Part shown: positions 1 to 8,119 of the stretch, piece after piece
Layout of the letters: each line of letters opens with the position of its first letter
Position numbering within the stretch: the first letter of the stretch is position 1
Source: Candidatus Bathyarchaeota archaeon
GTDB lineage: Archaea; Thermoproteota; Bathyarchaeia; 40CM-2-53-6
Reading direction: 5' to 3'
Length of the DNA stretch: 42,655 nucleotides
Assembly (NCBI GenBank): GCA_005884195.1
Contig: VBBP01000016.1
Span: 1-42,655 of the forward strand
Program-made: the position numbers and the translations under genes
Notes under the pieces: model-generated
What the model saw: the letters and a program-made list of their open reading frames with translations, nothing else
Told to the model about the DNA's origin: nothing
Databases searched by the model: none

Positions 1-26
1 CCGGCTCGTGAAATCGATCTCATGCT

Positions 27-560
27 TCAAGGTTCTTCAGGCATTCGCAGAGTGAGTTCACGGCTGCAATGTGATAGCAGCTTACAAAGGGCCTTGGATC
101 TGACATAGTCTTGAGGCCAGTGCTTCCGCCTCTCGGAGTCTGGAAGGTCATTATTGCGTTGGTAGCTGAAAGGAGGCCTCAGACTGGCAATATAGTCGGA
201 CCCTTTTCGATCCAATTCCTCGACGGGACATTGAATAGTGTGGGCCGCATCTACGCTTCCATATACACAATCGATTGCCGGCATTGAATCAATCATAGCC
301 AAAGGCCAGCCTATGATGCGCGAGATCTTGTCGAATCGGGCTCCGTCCTCTTGATCGGATGCCTCCTTAATTCGAAGATTCAGGTTTTCGAATTGCTCGT
401 CGAAGAAGCACATCCACGGCTTCACAATATCATAGTTGGCTTCATGTTGTCTAAGTCGGACTCGAAGGTTATTCGCCCTGCCCACGTAGAGAATATGCTC
501 TTCCTTGTCATGAAGGAGGTAGATTCCTGGTTCGGGTGCGATTTCCTGAAGATGTATCAT
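27..560 (-). CDS. GIY-YIG domain protein
   Basis: The N-terminus carries the GIY-YIG nuclease signature: PGIYLL near residues 11-16, then ILYVGRANNLRVRLRQHE with the YVG triplet and the following Arg residues. The fold is used by homing endonucleases, UvrC and other small DNA-cutting proteins. The rest of the protein (about 130 residues) has no motif I recognise, so the substrate is unknown. The ATG at 560 puts the domain right at the N-terminus, as is common in this family; an in-frame TTG at 599 would add 13 residues. It lies near an HNH remnant and a tyrosine integrase, so a mobile-element origin is possible (inference). Confidence 0.7.
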   Translation of the reverse strand: MIHLQEIAPEPGIYLLHDKEEHILYVGRANNLRVRLRQHEANYDIVKPWMCFFDEQFENLNLRIKEASDQEDGARFDKISRIIGWPLAMIDSMPAIDCVYGSVDAAHTIQCPVEELDRKGSDYIASLRPPFSYQRNNDLPDSERRKHWPQDYVRSKALCKLLSHCSRELTLRMPEEP

Positions 561-708
561 GAAGGTGTCGCACTCGAGGAAACATGGGGACAAGCACAAA
601 TTAGTCTTTCTGTAATGGAAAGACTAATGATTCACAGGTCATTTTTAGGCGAAACGACATATATGTTGATACACCAACGTCGGGGATCGATCACTTTCCG
701 AAGGCTGA

Positions 709-885
709 GCGTGCCTTTCTCGTCGGTCCCATTATGTTGACCGGAATCGTCGCAACAATTGTCTCGAGAATCTCAAACTCGTCTGTCCATCTTGTCACGT
801 CAAAGAACATGGGAGAGGACTGGGGAAACACCGGAAAGAGAAGACGCTCACGCCCCGTGGCGGGCTCTTAGATGCGAGTAAGTAG
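709..885 (+). pseudogene. HNH endonuclease remnant
   Basis: One frame encodes HYVDRNRRNNCLENLKLVCP followed by SCHVKEH, which matches the core HNH pattern (H-x-V-D-x-N, N-N, E-N-L, then C-P-x-C-H). The frame is preceded by a TGA at 706-708 and has no usable start codon, and the upstream CxxC half of the usual zinc site is missing. I therefore read it as the decayed C-terminal part of an HNH nuclease. It runs 14 bases into the start of the integrase gene in a different frame. It is too short for certainty, but the spacing of the conserved residues is good. Confidence 0.45.
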
Positions 886-1480
886 AGACGGACGAGGGGA
901 GACTCGGCTAACTGATATTCAGAAGAATCGTATAATTGAGTTAGCCCAGGCAGTTCCTCGAGACCATCTACTCTTGGGACTCCAGCTCGAGCGGGGATGG
1001 CGCATCGGGAGCATAGTAGGTTGCCATAACAAGGTAACCTACACTAGGAAGAGGACAAGGGAAAAAGTCGTTTGCGTCGTGGATCTTCCAGGAATACGGA
1101 AAGAGGACGTTGGCAAAGAGACCATAATGATTCACTTCAAAGGGGGGAAGACGGAGCCAGACTATCCTGGGAAGAAATGGCTTAGACTTGCTCAGAGCCT
1201 ATCATCAAAGGTTCAGAAGGGCGAGAGAATCATTTCTCTTACGGAACAGCATGGAACAAACATCCTGCGAAAATATGCCAGGCTCGCCGGGGTTCCTGAT
1301 CGGGACCGTCTGCATAATCACCGGCAACGGGCCTATTTCGGGACATACTGGGCCAGAAAGACCGGTAGGGACCCTTGGAAAGTTCAAAGCCTTATGGTAC
1401 ACAAAGACTTGAGGGCAACAGCCGTGTATGTTGAAGAGCTCTCTCTGGAAGAGAGGAAACAGCTCCTAGACGAGTCCTAG
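872..1480 (+). CDS. Tyrosine recombinase (integrase), catalytic domain only
   Basis: The protein has the catalytic set of a tyrosine recombinase: Arg44 in RGWRIGSI (box I), Lys near residue 90 in HFKGGKTEP, H148-N-H-R151 (box II), His177 in MVHKDL and the nucleophile Tyr186 in RATAVYVEEL. At 202 residues it lacks the N-terminal core-binding domain of typical integrases; a TAG stop sits immediately before the ATG. It may be a minimal archaeal recombinase, or the C-terminal part of a gene broken by integration or frameshift. It is the only recombinase in the window with all catalytic residues, and lies 1.8 kb upstream of the tRNA that serves as a repeated attachment site. Whether it acts there is inference. 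Confidence 0.75.
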   Translation: MRVSRDGRGETRLTDIQKNRIIELAQAVPRDHLLLGLQLERGWRIGSIVGCHNKVTYTRKRTREKVVCVVDLPGIRKEDVGKETIMIHFKGGKTEPDYPGKKWLRLAQSLSSKVQKGERIISLTEQHGTNILRKYARLAGVPDRDRLHNHRQRAYFGTYWARKTGRDPWKVQSLMVHKDLRATAVYVEELSLEERKQLLDES

Positions 1481-1715
1481 ACAACGTCAGAGGCCCTACG
1501 TGATTCGGAAAGAACTCACGAAGCCTTAGCTGCAAATCGAAAAATCTAAAAATTTGTCCTTTTCATGGAAGTTACGCAAGGATTTAGGAGGGCAAGTAAG
1601 GCGCGATTCATTGAAGAATTTACGTTAGAAATCTTCAACCAACAATCCATCTTTTTCTCTCAGTTTACAGATTGTTCTTCAACCATAAGGATTAAACGAG
1701 GGATGAAATTGCCGG

Positions 1716-2117
1716 TTGTCGGACGTGAAATACCTGCCGCGAAGAGCTGTTCGAAGACCGGCCAAGCAAAAGACAACAATCCTGTTCAAGGCTGGGAACC
1801 TGCCCAGCACTCCTGAAGAACTATTCCGACGGGTCTTCTGGAAGAGCGACTTTCTAGCGGGCGAGGCCCACAACTTTTGGAAGGAAGTCAAGAAGGCAGA
1901 ACCAAGTGGTCTACCAATTCAGGCATGGAAGGACTGGATCTCGAAACGTGGGATGAGCGTCGGACAATTCTATAACATGATACATGGACTCGTTGGAGCG
2001 GGATTCATCGAGAAGCGCGATTCTAAATGGCACATGAGTGAGGGTTTCATGCAGGAACTGGAACAGATGATGAAAGTATATTCTTCAGAAAGTGGCTATG
2101 AACCTAAAATGAAATAG
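1716..2117 (+). CDS. Small winged-helix-like protein
   Basis: A 133-residue protein beginning at a TTG (a GTG at 1725 is also possible). The N-terminus is basic (PRRAVRRPAKQK). The C-terminal half reads like a winged helix: SVGQFYNMIHGLVGAGFIEKR resembles a recognition helix leading into the wing, followed by SKWHMSEGFMQELEQMM. It could be a DNA-binding regulator of the neighbouring recombinase region, but no family can be named. A hairpin with an A-rich loop just after the stop (about 2120-2135) may help end transcription. Confidence 0.55.
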   Translation: MSDVKYLPRRAVRRPAKQKTTILFKAGNLPSTPEELFRRVFWKSDFLAGEAHNFWKEVKKAEPSGLPIQAWKDWISKRGMSVGQFYNMIHGLVGAGFIEKRDSKWHMSEGFMQELEQMMKVYSSESGYEPKMK

Positions 2118-2164
2118 TCATCCAAAAAACTGGATCATTGGCATACATCCAATAAATTGAAGCC

Positions 2165-2656
2165 CTAACGGCGGGCCTTCAAAAGTCGTCCTTGAAGATC
2201 AATTTCCCCATTCTTGACCCTAGTGGTTGAGATTGGTTTTCCGTCAGCAGCCCTGAACAAATCGACGACGTGCAGATCCAACAGCGGAAGATGATTCTGT
2301 CTTCTAAGACGGTTCAACCGACGACCACTTGCAAGAGTACCCTTACTGACAATTAGCGCTTCCAGCTTCTCGCGCCTAGCAGCTGGGCCATAAGGCTCGC
2401 GAAGCATAGATATTCTTACCCGCGACGACCAGCGCCGAGTCTTCAGAAACCTTCGCAGTTCACGAACCCGATTTGAAAACGGGCGGACTTGGTGTTTCTT
2501 ATGGAGGGTCACTACAAGTCGGTCGCTCGTGACTCCGATCAAAACTGTGTCTCCAAGTTTGAAAGCCTCAGAGAGCAAATGTCGGTGGCCGGCGTGTAAG
2601 ACGTCGAAAGTTCCTCCGAGAGCCACAAGTTTGTATCGGCGGGCTGATCGGGACAA
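2165..2656 (-). CDS. coaD: Phosphopantetheine adenylyltransferase (archaeal type)
   Basis: This enzyme transfers AMP from ATP to 4'-phosphopantetheine to make dephospho-CoA, the penultimate step of CoA synthesis. The nucleotidyltransferase motif is clear: ALGGTFDVLHAGHRHLL (residues 12-28, with T/HxGH). The C-terminal ISTTRVKNGEID replaces the ISSTxIR motif of the family. The length of 163 residues suits the archaeal PPAT group. The start is TTG at 2656; no ATG or GTG precedes the Rossmann strand. Four other CoA genes lie at 31.2-34.7 kb, so the pathway is split between two loci in this window. Confidence 0.9.
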   Translation of the reverse strand: MSRSARRYKLVALGGTFDVLHAGHRHLLSEAFKLGDTVLIGVTSDRLVVTLHKKHQVRPFSNRVRELRRFLKTRRWSSRVRISMLREPYGPAARREKLEALIVSKGTLASGRRLNRLRRQNHLPLLDLHVVDLFRAADGKPISTTRVKNGEIDLQGRLLKARR

Positions 2657-2829
2657 GTCGCGCCCTCTGGGGGCCGGATTTTAAGGATAAAGCTTGGGCT
2701 GCCATAGCGAATTCCTTCGGTTTTCTGGAGAGCAATGCGAAAAAGACCCGCCACGTCTTCGTCAGATGTGCGCTCCACTCTCGGGTCACGAGATGCAGTA
2801 GCTAAGACCCCCTGTTTTTCTTCAAGCAT
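2539..2829 (-). CDS. Uncertain ORF upstream of and overlapping coaD
   Basis: An ATG-started frame of 96 residues. Its first half (VERTSDEDVAGLFRIALQKT, then GSPSFILKIRPP) looks protein-like, while its second half overlaps coaD by 118 bases and is probably not meaningful. It could be a real short gene with an unusual overlap, a gene whose end is frameshifted, or noise. I recognise no family. Confidence 0.25.
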   Translation of the reverse strand: MLEEKQGVLATASRDPRVERTSDEDVAGLFRIALQKTEGIRYGSPSFILKIRPPEGATCPDQPADTNLWLSEELSTSYTPATDICSLRLSNLETQF

Positions 2830-3242
2830 TTCGTGTCTGGCGGCATAACGGAGGATACAGAACGATCAAATCACAATCCGGGGGTTTTGTCGATCCGGAA
2901 TTATCCGGATTTACAGCACAAATTATCCCACGTTCTAAACGTGCATGTTCAGATCGCGATTAGAGCTGAAAATAGCCCGATTCGGTCGCTAGCCGTGCCT
3001 ACACCTATGCCGCATCAGAGATCTCAGGCAAACCTGCGAAAGGATCAGATGGGTGGCTTCCTTACCCCGATTATTCAACGAACTTCGCAGTGGCGACAGT
3101 TCAACATCCACCCTTACGACAATGTAGTGTCCAGGCTAACCAAGCGAGCGCGACCTGATCAATCGAACAACTCCTGGATTCTCGCTCTATCCAGTTCGAC
3201 GAAACCTATTATGGCTAGTCAAGGAACAACCGAGAACTTCGT
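2830..3242. other. Intergenic region upstream of the tRNA
   Basis: This 413-base stretch holds an open frame on the plus strand that runs into the tRNA and has no recognisable protein features; I treat it as non-coding. A short palindromic repeat (ATCCGG...ATCCGGAT, about 2894-2911) is visible. No confident promoter for the tRNA was found. Confidence 0.4.
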
Positions 3243-3384
3243 AGCCCGGTGGTGTAGTGGTCTAGCATAGCATGGGCGTTTCGGGCCAGAAACACGGAAG
3301 CGTCCCTAGTCGGCTCTGGATCCCCTCAAAAAGAGGGGTTGGAGCAACCTGCTGACGGGAGTTCGAATCTCCCCCGGGCTACCA
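3243..3384 (+). tRNA. tRNA-Gln(CTG) with two predicted introns
   Basis: The acceptor stem AGCCCGG (3243-3249) pairs with CCGGGCT (3374-3380), followed by A and an encoded CCA. The T arm is GGGAG-TTCGAAT-CTCCC (3357-3373), and the D arm GTGT...GCAT fits with a 9-base loop. A full anticodon arm forms only if two segments are removed: 3273-3311 (39 nt, inside the 5' strand of the anticodon stem, between positions 29 and 30) and about 3320-3346 (27 nt, at the canonical 37/38 site). This gives stem GCAGG/CCTGC and loop CTCTGGA with anticodon CTG at 3316-3318. The mature RNA would be 76 nt. The 3' end from about 3363 is the repeated attachment sequence of the island. Intron borders are deduced from pairing only. 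Confidence 0.8.
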
Positions 3385-3729
3385 TAGTGGGCGCTAGAAA
3401 GATTCGGTATTCCATTGCCTTTGAAGAAGCTCTGGGCGAAGCGTTCCGTTAAGGTCCTGAGCTCCCCTTGCTCTTTCTCCTGGGGAGAGGCTTCTATCCT
3501 GTGCGGTTCGCCGAAACCTTCGGTTTGAGCTTCTTCTCGGAGAATCTCTCCTGGGTTGAGTCCACGTCCCCGAATGAACGCTTCTATGATTTGCCGGTCT
3601 GTCAGTTTCGGTTTTGGAGTGATTGTTAGGTCTGCTTTTGAGTATAATTCCCGTGAGAACTCCTCGCCTTTGCCTCGAATGTCGTTGTAGAGGGTTGACG
3701 AGCTATTCTGATATTCAGTGGAGTCTTTC
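3314..3729 (-). pseudogene. Decayed gene reading antisense into the tRNA
   Basis: The minus-strand frame has no ATG, GTG or TTG after a TAG at its upstream end, yet encodes convincing protein: STLYNDIRGKGEEFSREL, then LTDRQIIEAFIRGRGLNPGE and ILREEAQTEGFGEPHRIEA. It continues into the tRNA 3' end (residues GSPGEIRTPVSRL) and stops inside the tRNA. A neighbouring upstream frame (about 3725-3775) encodes LKVLVGNRTKRRLERL, which could be the missing start shifted by one base and resembles a ribbon-helix-helix strand plus helix. I read it as the 5' portion of an element gene cut at the attachment site. The family is unknown. Confidence 0.45.
3363..3384 (+). repeat. tRNA 3' end, attachment-site copy 0
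   Basis: The T-loop to CCA segment of tRNA-Gln. Copies of this sequence recur at 7524-7545, 11236-11252, 12040-12060 and 14950-14966, all in the same direction and all ending exactly at CCA. The tRNA 3' half is a classic target for tyrosine integrases, and the functional tRNA stays intact at the left end. Confidence 0.75.
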
Positions 3730-3939
3730 TAACCGGCGTTTTGTTCGGTTACCCACCAGAACCTTTAGCCCAATTGGTCAATTAGGTCAAAGCGGTCAAG
3801 AGTGTCGCCAAAGCCGAGGAATTGTCGAGGCCAAAAGAAATCCCTCGATTCCTTGAGAAGGAAGCTGCCTTGAAGGCGTCTCCAATTGTGTTCGGATGTG
3901 TACCTCCCGTTGATATTTCGCAGTTATCACGCATCATTC

Positions 3940-5670
3940 ATGATTCCGAGGATATGGAAGTTTCGTCGCTCAATTTTGATCATGCAGACGGTTATTCTAT
4001 CCGCGCTGGCGGTCTCCATACCGCAAGCCGTTCACGCTACACCTTCCTTAGGATTAGATGGGGTGGGAACCAACAATTGTCAAGGACAATTTTGTGTTCA
4101 CTCTCAATTACTGACAACCACCATGGGAGACGATGTGATCATCGTCGTTCTTGAATGTGGCGACGGTAATCCCTGTAAGGTGTCCGGTGTTATTGACAAC
4201 AGTGGACTAACATTCGTTCAGCGCATCTCTTATCGCAATTCCGATTTGGTCGGCAATACTCTCTGGGAATATTATGCGATAACTACGTCACCCTTGAATT
4301 CGGATAATATTACGGTGGCCGCACCCGGCTGTTGTGAAGGTATGCAGGTTGTTGCTATCCATGGTGCAAACACGAGGGCGGTATTTGACACAAATCCTTC
4401 GACACCGGCAACTTGTTCGGGTACTGCCTGCGGCAATTGCTATGCAGACTGGAACACTAACCCAGGCACATGTTCCGCCTATATCCAGACTTCTGGCCTG
4501 GACTTTGTAATAGCGTCAACACAGATCAACGATGCTCCACCCTGTGGGGGATACTCCTACTCACCAGCAGGCTACACTCCGCCGCCGGGATTCACCAACA
4601 TAACAAACCAGAACAATCGGTTTGAGGTGGATTATACAATAACCACTACGCAACAAAGCAATGTCGTGTTCAATTGCAATGGTACTGACGCTAGCGCAAT
4701 CGTCGTCGATGCAATTTCTTCCTCTGAACATTCGCCGATTCTGATCAATGGGAACGACGCTTTCACAAGCGACAATGGTGTTACAGGCGGAACTGGTTCT
4801 AGTAACGATCCATATCTGATAAGCGGCTGGACCATTCAGTCCCAAGACTTCGGAATCGAGGTAGCAAATACAACCGCATTCTTCACCATTACTCACGTCA
4901 CTGTTTCGTGCGGTATCCCTGGTCAGCCGACATGTCTCGAAGGAATAGTCCTATCCTCCATACAAAATGGCGCAGTCCAGAACTCGCACATTTCAGTCCA
5001 GGGCATCGGTGTCCGAGTCGAAAATTCTGGCAACTTCCAGCTTACAAGTAACGATGTCCGCTCGGGAGGAGTGGATGAGTGCGGAGGTGCCCCCGCGTGC
5101 GAAAGATGGGGGGCGATCTTTCTCAACATGTCAAGCAGCTTCGATATCAGCAACAACAGTCTAGAGGGTGGCCTCGGAGCCATCAACGGCTTCAACTTGA
5201 GCGATTCCAGCATAGTTGGAAACACTGGTGGAGGGGAGGACGGAATCACCCTGCACTATCTTTCCGGCTTCCTAGTAAGCCAGAATAGCATTCGCGCACA
5301 CATCCCGATCGGCGTCTCTAGCTGCGGAGACTTGACCATTGAGAATAACGCCCTAGATTCTCCGAACGCGGGAATAATGGTCTCTAACTGCAACAATGTT
5401 CTCGTCTCGAACAATACAGCAAATGTCAGCGGTGGCGAGGAGGGTATTTGGGTGACAGGATCGGACAGCATAAACGTCACAGCGAACACACTATCGCACA
5501 ACACCAACGGAATCCGATTATCGAACTTTGCCACCGGAAACACGATCACTGGTAATCTAATCAGCAATAACCAGTGCGGGATCCAAACCGACTCAACATC
5601 AACCATCAACCAGAACCACGTAGCCGACAACACGTTCGCAGGAAATACTCAAGACTATTGCAGCCTGTAA
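3940..5670 (+). CDS. Secreted parallel beta-helix protein
   Basis: The ATG at 3940 precedes a signal peptide (basic MIPRIWKFRRS, then hydrophobic ILIMQTVILSALAVSIPQA and a VHA cleavage site); a frame extension to 3886 is possible but unneeded. The next 250 residues form a Cys-rich domain without a recognised family. From about residue 270 there are many short repeats of the kind GIxVxNSxNxxLTxNxxS and NNTxxxxGxxGIxV, typical of right-handed beta-helix (PbH1/NosD-like) proteins. These are often carbohydrate-active or adhesive and act outside the cell. No C-terminal membrane segment is visible, so it is probably released. It is the main cargo of the first module of the island. Confidence 0.75.
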   Translation: MIPRIWKFRRSILIMQTVILSALAVSIPQAVHATPSLGLDGVGTNNCQGQFCVHSQLLTTTMGDDVIIVVLECGDGNPCKVSGVIDNSGLTFVQRISYRNSDLVGNTLWEYYAITTSPLNSDNITVAAPGCCEGMQVVAIHGANTRAVFDTNPSTPATCSGTACGNCYADWNTNPGTCSAYIQTSGLDFVIASTQINDAPPCGGYSYSPAGYTPPPGFTNITNQNNRFEVDYTITTTQQSNVVFNCNGTDASAIVVDAISSSEHSPILINGNDAFTSDNGVTGGTGSSNDPYLISGWTIQSQDFGIEVANTTAFFTITHVTVSCGIPGQPTCLEGIVLSSIQNGAVQNSHISVQGIGVRVENSGNFQLTSNDVRSGGVDECGGAPACERWGAIFLNMSSSFDISNNSLEGGLGAINGFNLSDSSIVGNTGGGEDGITLHYLSGFLVSQNSIRAHIPIGVSSCGDLTIENNALDSPNAGIMVSNCNNVLVSNNTANVSGGEEGIWVTGSDSINVTANTLSHNTNGIRLSNFATGNTITGNLISNNQCGIQTDSTSTINQNHVADNTFAGNTQDYCSL

Positions 5671-5964
5671 TGCTGAATGATCTACCTCCGCATGTCGTCC
5701 AGATTCGACCAAACCAGTCTCGCACAGTCCCCCCACACAACCAATTGTGCTAATTATCGCATCATACTTGAAATTCTTCGGGGATTCGTCAGGGAACAGG
5801 CAATTTACGTGGGCCGCTCGAAGCGGATTGATGTAGTGTGCTAACTGTGGGCAAGGTTCTCTGGGCAGGCAAGTCGGCGGCGGCCATAATCTAGACTTTT
5901 CAGATGCTGGGTCGCGCTATGCCGTTATTGTCGTTCTCTCAAAGCGTCCGCAGAGGCAATCAGA

Positions 5965-6267
5965 TTGGGAAAGGAATCTGAACAAGCCCAGCATGAGAGA
6001 GCGGAAAAAACGCTCCTTGCCATCAAGGAGTGCAAGGGTTACTTGGAAGGAGTGGAGAAGGAACTCAGCCGCATGTCAAAGAAATTCTCGAATAGAGAAA
6101 TCGCTCAAGGTGTGGGATTCGCAGTGACTGGAATTCATGAAGCCCTAACCTATCTAGACATCGTCAAGAAGGTAATCGAGAAAACCGAGCGCATGGTCAC
6201 CAAGAAGAATCTTGTTTCTGTCAACGAGACAGACAGGCTTCCCCGAGCCACTGGAGACCTTCAATAG
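5965..6267 (+). CDS. Small charged helical protein
   Basis: A 100-residue protein starting at TTG. It is rich in Glu and Lys with heptad-like spacing (AEKTLLAIKECKGYLEGVEKE and IVKKVIEKTERMV), suggesting two helices that may form a coiled coil. There is no signal peptide or known motif. It lies in the first module between the beta-helix gene and the small CxxC protein gene. The function is unknown; regular amino-acid composition supports it being a real gene. Confidence 0.5.
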   Translation: MGKESEQAQHERAEKTLLAIKECKGYLEGVEKELSRMSKKFSNREIAQGVGFAVTGIHEALTYLDIVKKVIEKTERMVTKKNLVSVNETDRLPRATGDLQ

Positions 6268-6621
6268 GAAATCGTGATAGGTGCCCCAAATAGGGGTTTG
6301 CGGCGGTTACAAGGAACGGACGCAGTTCAAAACTTCTAGAGAAAGCAAACGTACCCGCGAGGTCGCCGGTTTATGATTGTCTATTTGAGAGAGGACGAGA
6401 TCGAGTTCGTTGCAGGGGTCCGCGTGATTGGAGCCGGGAAAGGTTAGGTCTGTCCGGGAAGTAGATCGCTGTGACCCTGACTACCCGCTGAAGTGTCAGC
6501 GCCCGTTGTCTATGACCAAAAGCCTCGCCCCGTGAAGCTGGGGATGTTTACTGTTTTGAGTACAGTGTACAGGCTGCCGTTATTAGCCTCGCCCTGTTGA
6601 GGAACGAGGGGTCATCAGGCA
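6268..6621 (+). other. Non-coding leader region of the first CxxC gene
   Basis: No gene is seen. The last 60 bases before the GTG at 6622 (from CCGTTATTAG at about 6578) resemble the leader of the paralogous gene at 7675, including a shared GGGGTCA-x-CAGGCAGTGAA around the start. The conserved leader may hold the promoter or another control element. A GCCTCGCCC motif occurs twice in it (about 6525 and 6588). Confidence 0.35.
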
Positions 6622-6870
6622 GTGAAGGATTATCAGAGGGACAATACTCCGCTCTGCATCGTCTGCGGAGACGAGATCGAGCATGAGCAGTCTGTCTTCC
6701 AGCTAAATGAGGAAACGGTCCAGATCTTCACGCCCACATTCTCGCCGTTGAACAGTCTCGGGCTGATGCACCCCATGTGTCTCGGTGAGATCACAGATCA
6801 TGTCTGGCAGACTCTTGAGCCTGCCGCAAAGGTGATTCCCCCACTCGTCTTGAAAAGGTGTATCGCTTAG
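6622..6870 (+). CDS. Small CxxC/HxxC zinc-binding-like protein (paralogue 1)
   Basis: An 82-residue protein starting at GTG. LCIVCGDEIEHEQ gives a CxxC knuckle near residues 12-15, and LMHPMCLGEI gives an HxxC about 40 residues later, together a plausible zinc site of treble-clef type. It is clearly homologous to the protein at 7675-7983: shared TPxCxVCGxxIxHxQ, QLNE, FTPTF, SxGLxH, CxGEI and LPLLVLK-like segments. The function is unknown. The pair lie on either side of an attachment-site repeat, which suggests they came with duplicated or related elements. Confidence 0.6.
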   Translation: MKDYQRDNTPLCIVCGDEIEHEQSVFQLNEETVQIFTPTFSPLNSLGLMHPMCLGEITDHVWQTLEPAAKVIPPLVLKRCIA

Positions 6871-7046
6871 TGGAAGAGATCAGGCGGGCCATAATCGGCA
6901 TACTCAACTCTCTCCGCAAGAACGTGGGCATGCCGCTGATAAACGAACGGGAACTAGAGAAACTCCTTTCTGGAAGGCCGAAGACGACCGGACGCTCAAG
7001 TCGTAATCTGTCAAGTATGTTACATTTGCAACACGATGAGACATGA
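6858..7046 (+). CDS. Small hypothetical protein
   Basis: A 62-residue frame starting with GTG and overlapping the end of the preceding gene by 13 bases. VEEIRRAIIGILNSLRKNVG and INERELEKLLSGR look like helices. The overlap suggests translational coupling, if it is real. No family is recognised; the C-terminal third is low in structure. Confidence 0.3.
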   Translation: MYRLVEEIRRAIIGILNSLRKNVGMPLINERELEKLLSGRPKTTGRSSRNLSSMLHLQHDET

Positions 7047-7523
7047 ACGATCTTTCTGTTCCGCCTGGCTGGTTTTTAAGCGGAGCGCTCTACTGGGAGA
7101 CGACCGGTAAGCCATCACCTTTGTGCGGAGGATGTTACAATTACAATGCTCCAGGTGTCCTCTCGACCCCTGTCCTAGGCGAGAAGCCTGACGTATACTG
7201 TTAGCCTTGGGTCCTCTAGCTCCTCTGCGAACCGTTCCAGTATCGAGAACGATTCCACTACACGGCCATCCTCTAAAGGAGCAGAAAACATTCTTAGATC
7301 TACAACCCGTTGCAGGCGATTAGGCTTAGCCTGATTCGCTATGCATTCTTAATTCCAAAAACAGGGCAAAGAGGGCTCCCGCCGAAGTAAACGCTTGAGA
7401 CAGCTGAGGCCGTACCTTAGGAAATTCATAGATACCCGACATGGGAGTCGCGGACAAGAAAAAGGGGAGAGGCTAAGATGACTTCTCTGCTAGCTTTGAG
7501 TACTGTTGTTTTCTAGTGCCCGC
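7047..7523. other. Intergenic region before attachment copy 1
   Basis: I see no gene. A possible TATA-like run (GGTTTTTAAG) is at about 7071-7080 and a short inverted repeat (AGGCTTAGCCT) at about 7323-7333. Otherwise nothing recognisable. Confidence 0.35.
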
Positions 7524-7545
7524 TCGAATCTCCCCCGGGCTACCA
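7524..7545 (+). repeat. tRNA-Gln 3'-end copy 1
   Basis: A 22-base exact match to the tRNA from inside the T loop to the encoded CCA. The 5' flank does not form a tRNA, so this is a 3' fragment only. It marks the junction between the first and second modules. Confidence 0.8.
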
Positions 7546-7674
7546 GCGGTGATCCGCGACTGCATACCACAGATCATGGTTCTATCATCAGGAACCCCGC
7601 CTGCAGATTGGTGTATACCTTGGTGTACCGTTATTAACCCCGCCATCTTAAGGGGTTTTAGGGGTCAGCAGGCA

Positions 7675-7983
7675 GTGAACAATTATCTGAGAGAGATTAC
7701 TCCATTCTGCGTTGTCTGTGGGAAAGGGATCGATCACGATCAGCCAGCGTACCAGTTGAATGAGGGAACAACCCAAGACTTTACTCCTACGTTTATCCCC
7801 GGGTCTAGTGTCGGACTGCTTCACGCCTCCTGCTTTGGAGAAATCTTGGAACATGTATGCCAGACCCTTCTGCCGGTTCCATTCAAAAGTGTGATTCCGG
7901 TAAAGCCAAGATTGCCTTTGCTGGTTTTGAAAAACCCTGCTCAAGTCCCAGTCAAAACGCCGAGGGAAGTGCCCGGCAAGTAG
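7675..7983 (+). CDS. Small CxxC/HxxC zinc-binding-like protein (paralogue 2)
   Basis: Homologue of the 6622 gene. I place the start at the GTG at 7675, because the aligned leader and first residues (VNNYLREITPFC against VKDYQRDNTPLC) match from there; the frame is open further upstream but lacks homology. FCVVCGKGIDHDQ carries the CxxC and LLHASCFGEI ends in Cys (H-x-x-C), as in the paralogue. It is 102 residues, with a longer Pro/Lys-rich tail. It is the first gene of the second module and its leader region is conserved with the first copy. The function is unknown. Confidence 0.6.
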   Translation: MNNYLREITPFCVVCGKGIDHDQPAYQLNEGTTQDFTPTFIPGSSVGLLHASCFGEILEHVCQTLLPVPFKSVIPVKPRLPLLVLKNPAQVPVKTPREVPGK

Positions 7984-8119
7984 GAAACGGTTCAGTTTTG
8001 GACGTTCCCGAACTACGTCTCATTTGATCGGCCTTCGAGCAGCGCGACTTAAACCTACTTTTGAGTGCAAGAAGGTATTCAGCTCCTCGCTATTTTTCGT
8101 GCCTGCCAGAAGCGATGGT

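Noticed and set aside
351-740. Plus-strand frame opposite the GIY-YIG gene
   Set aside because: It is the antisense of a gene with a clear GIY-YIG motif.
2833-3270. 145-codon open frame ahead of and into the tRNA
   Set aside because: Its composition is not protein-like, it overlaps the tRNA and it shows no motif or conserved start.
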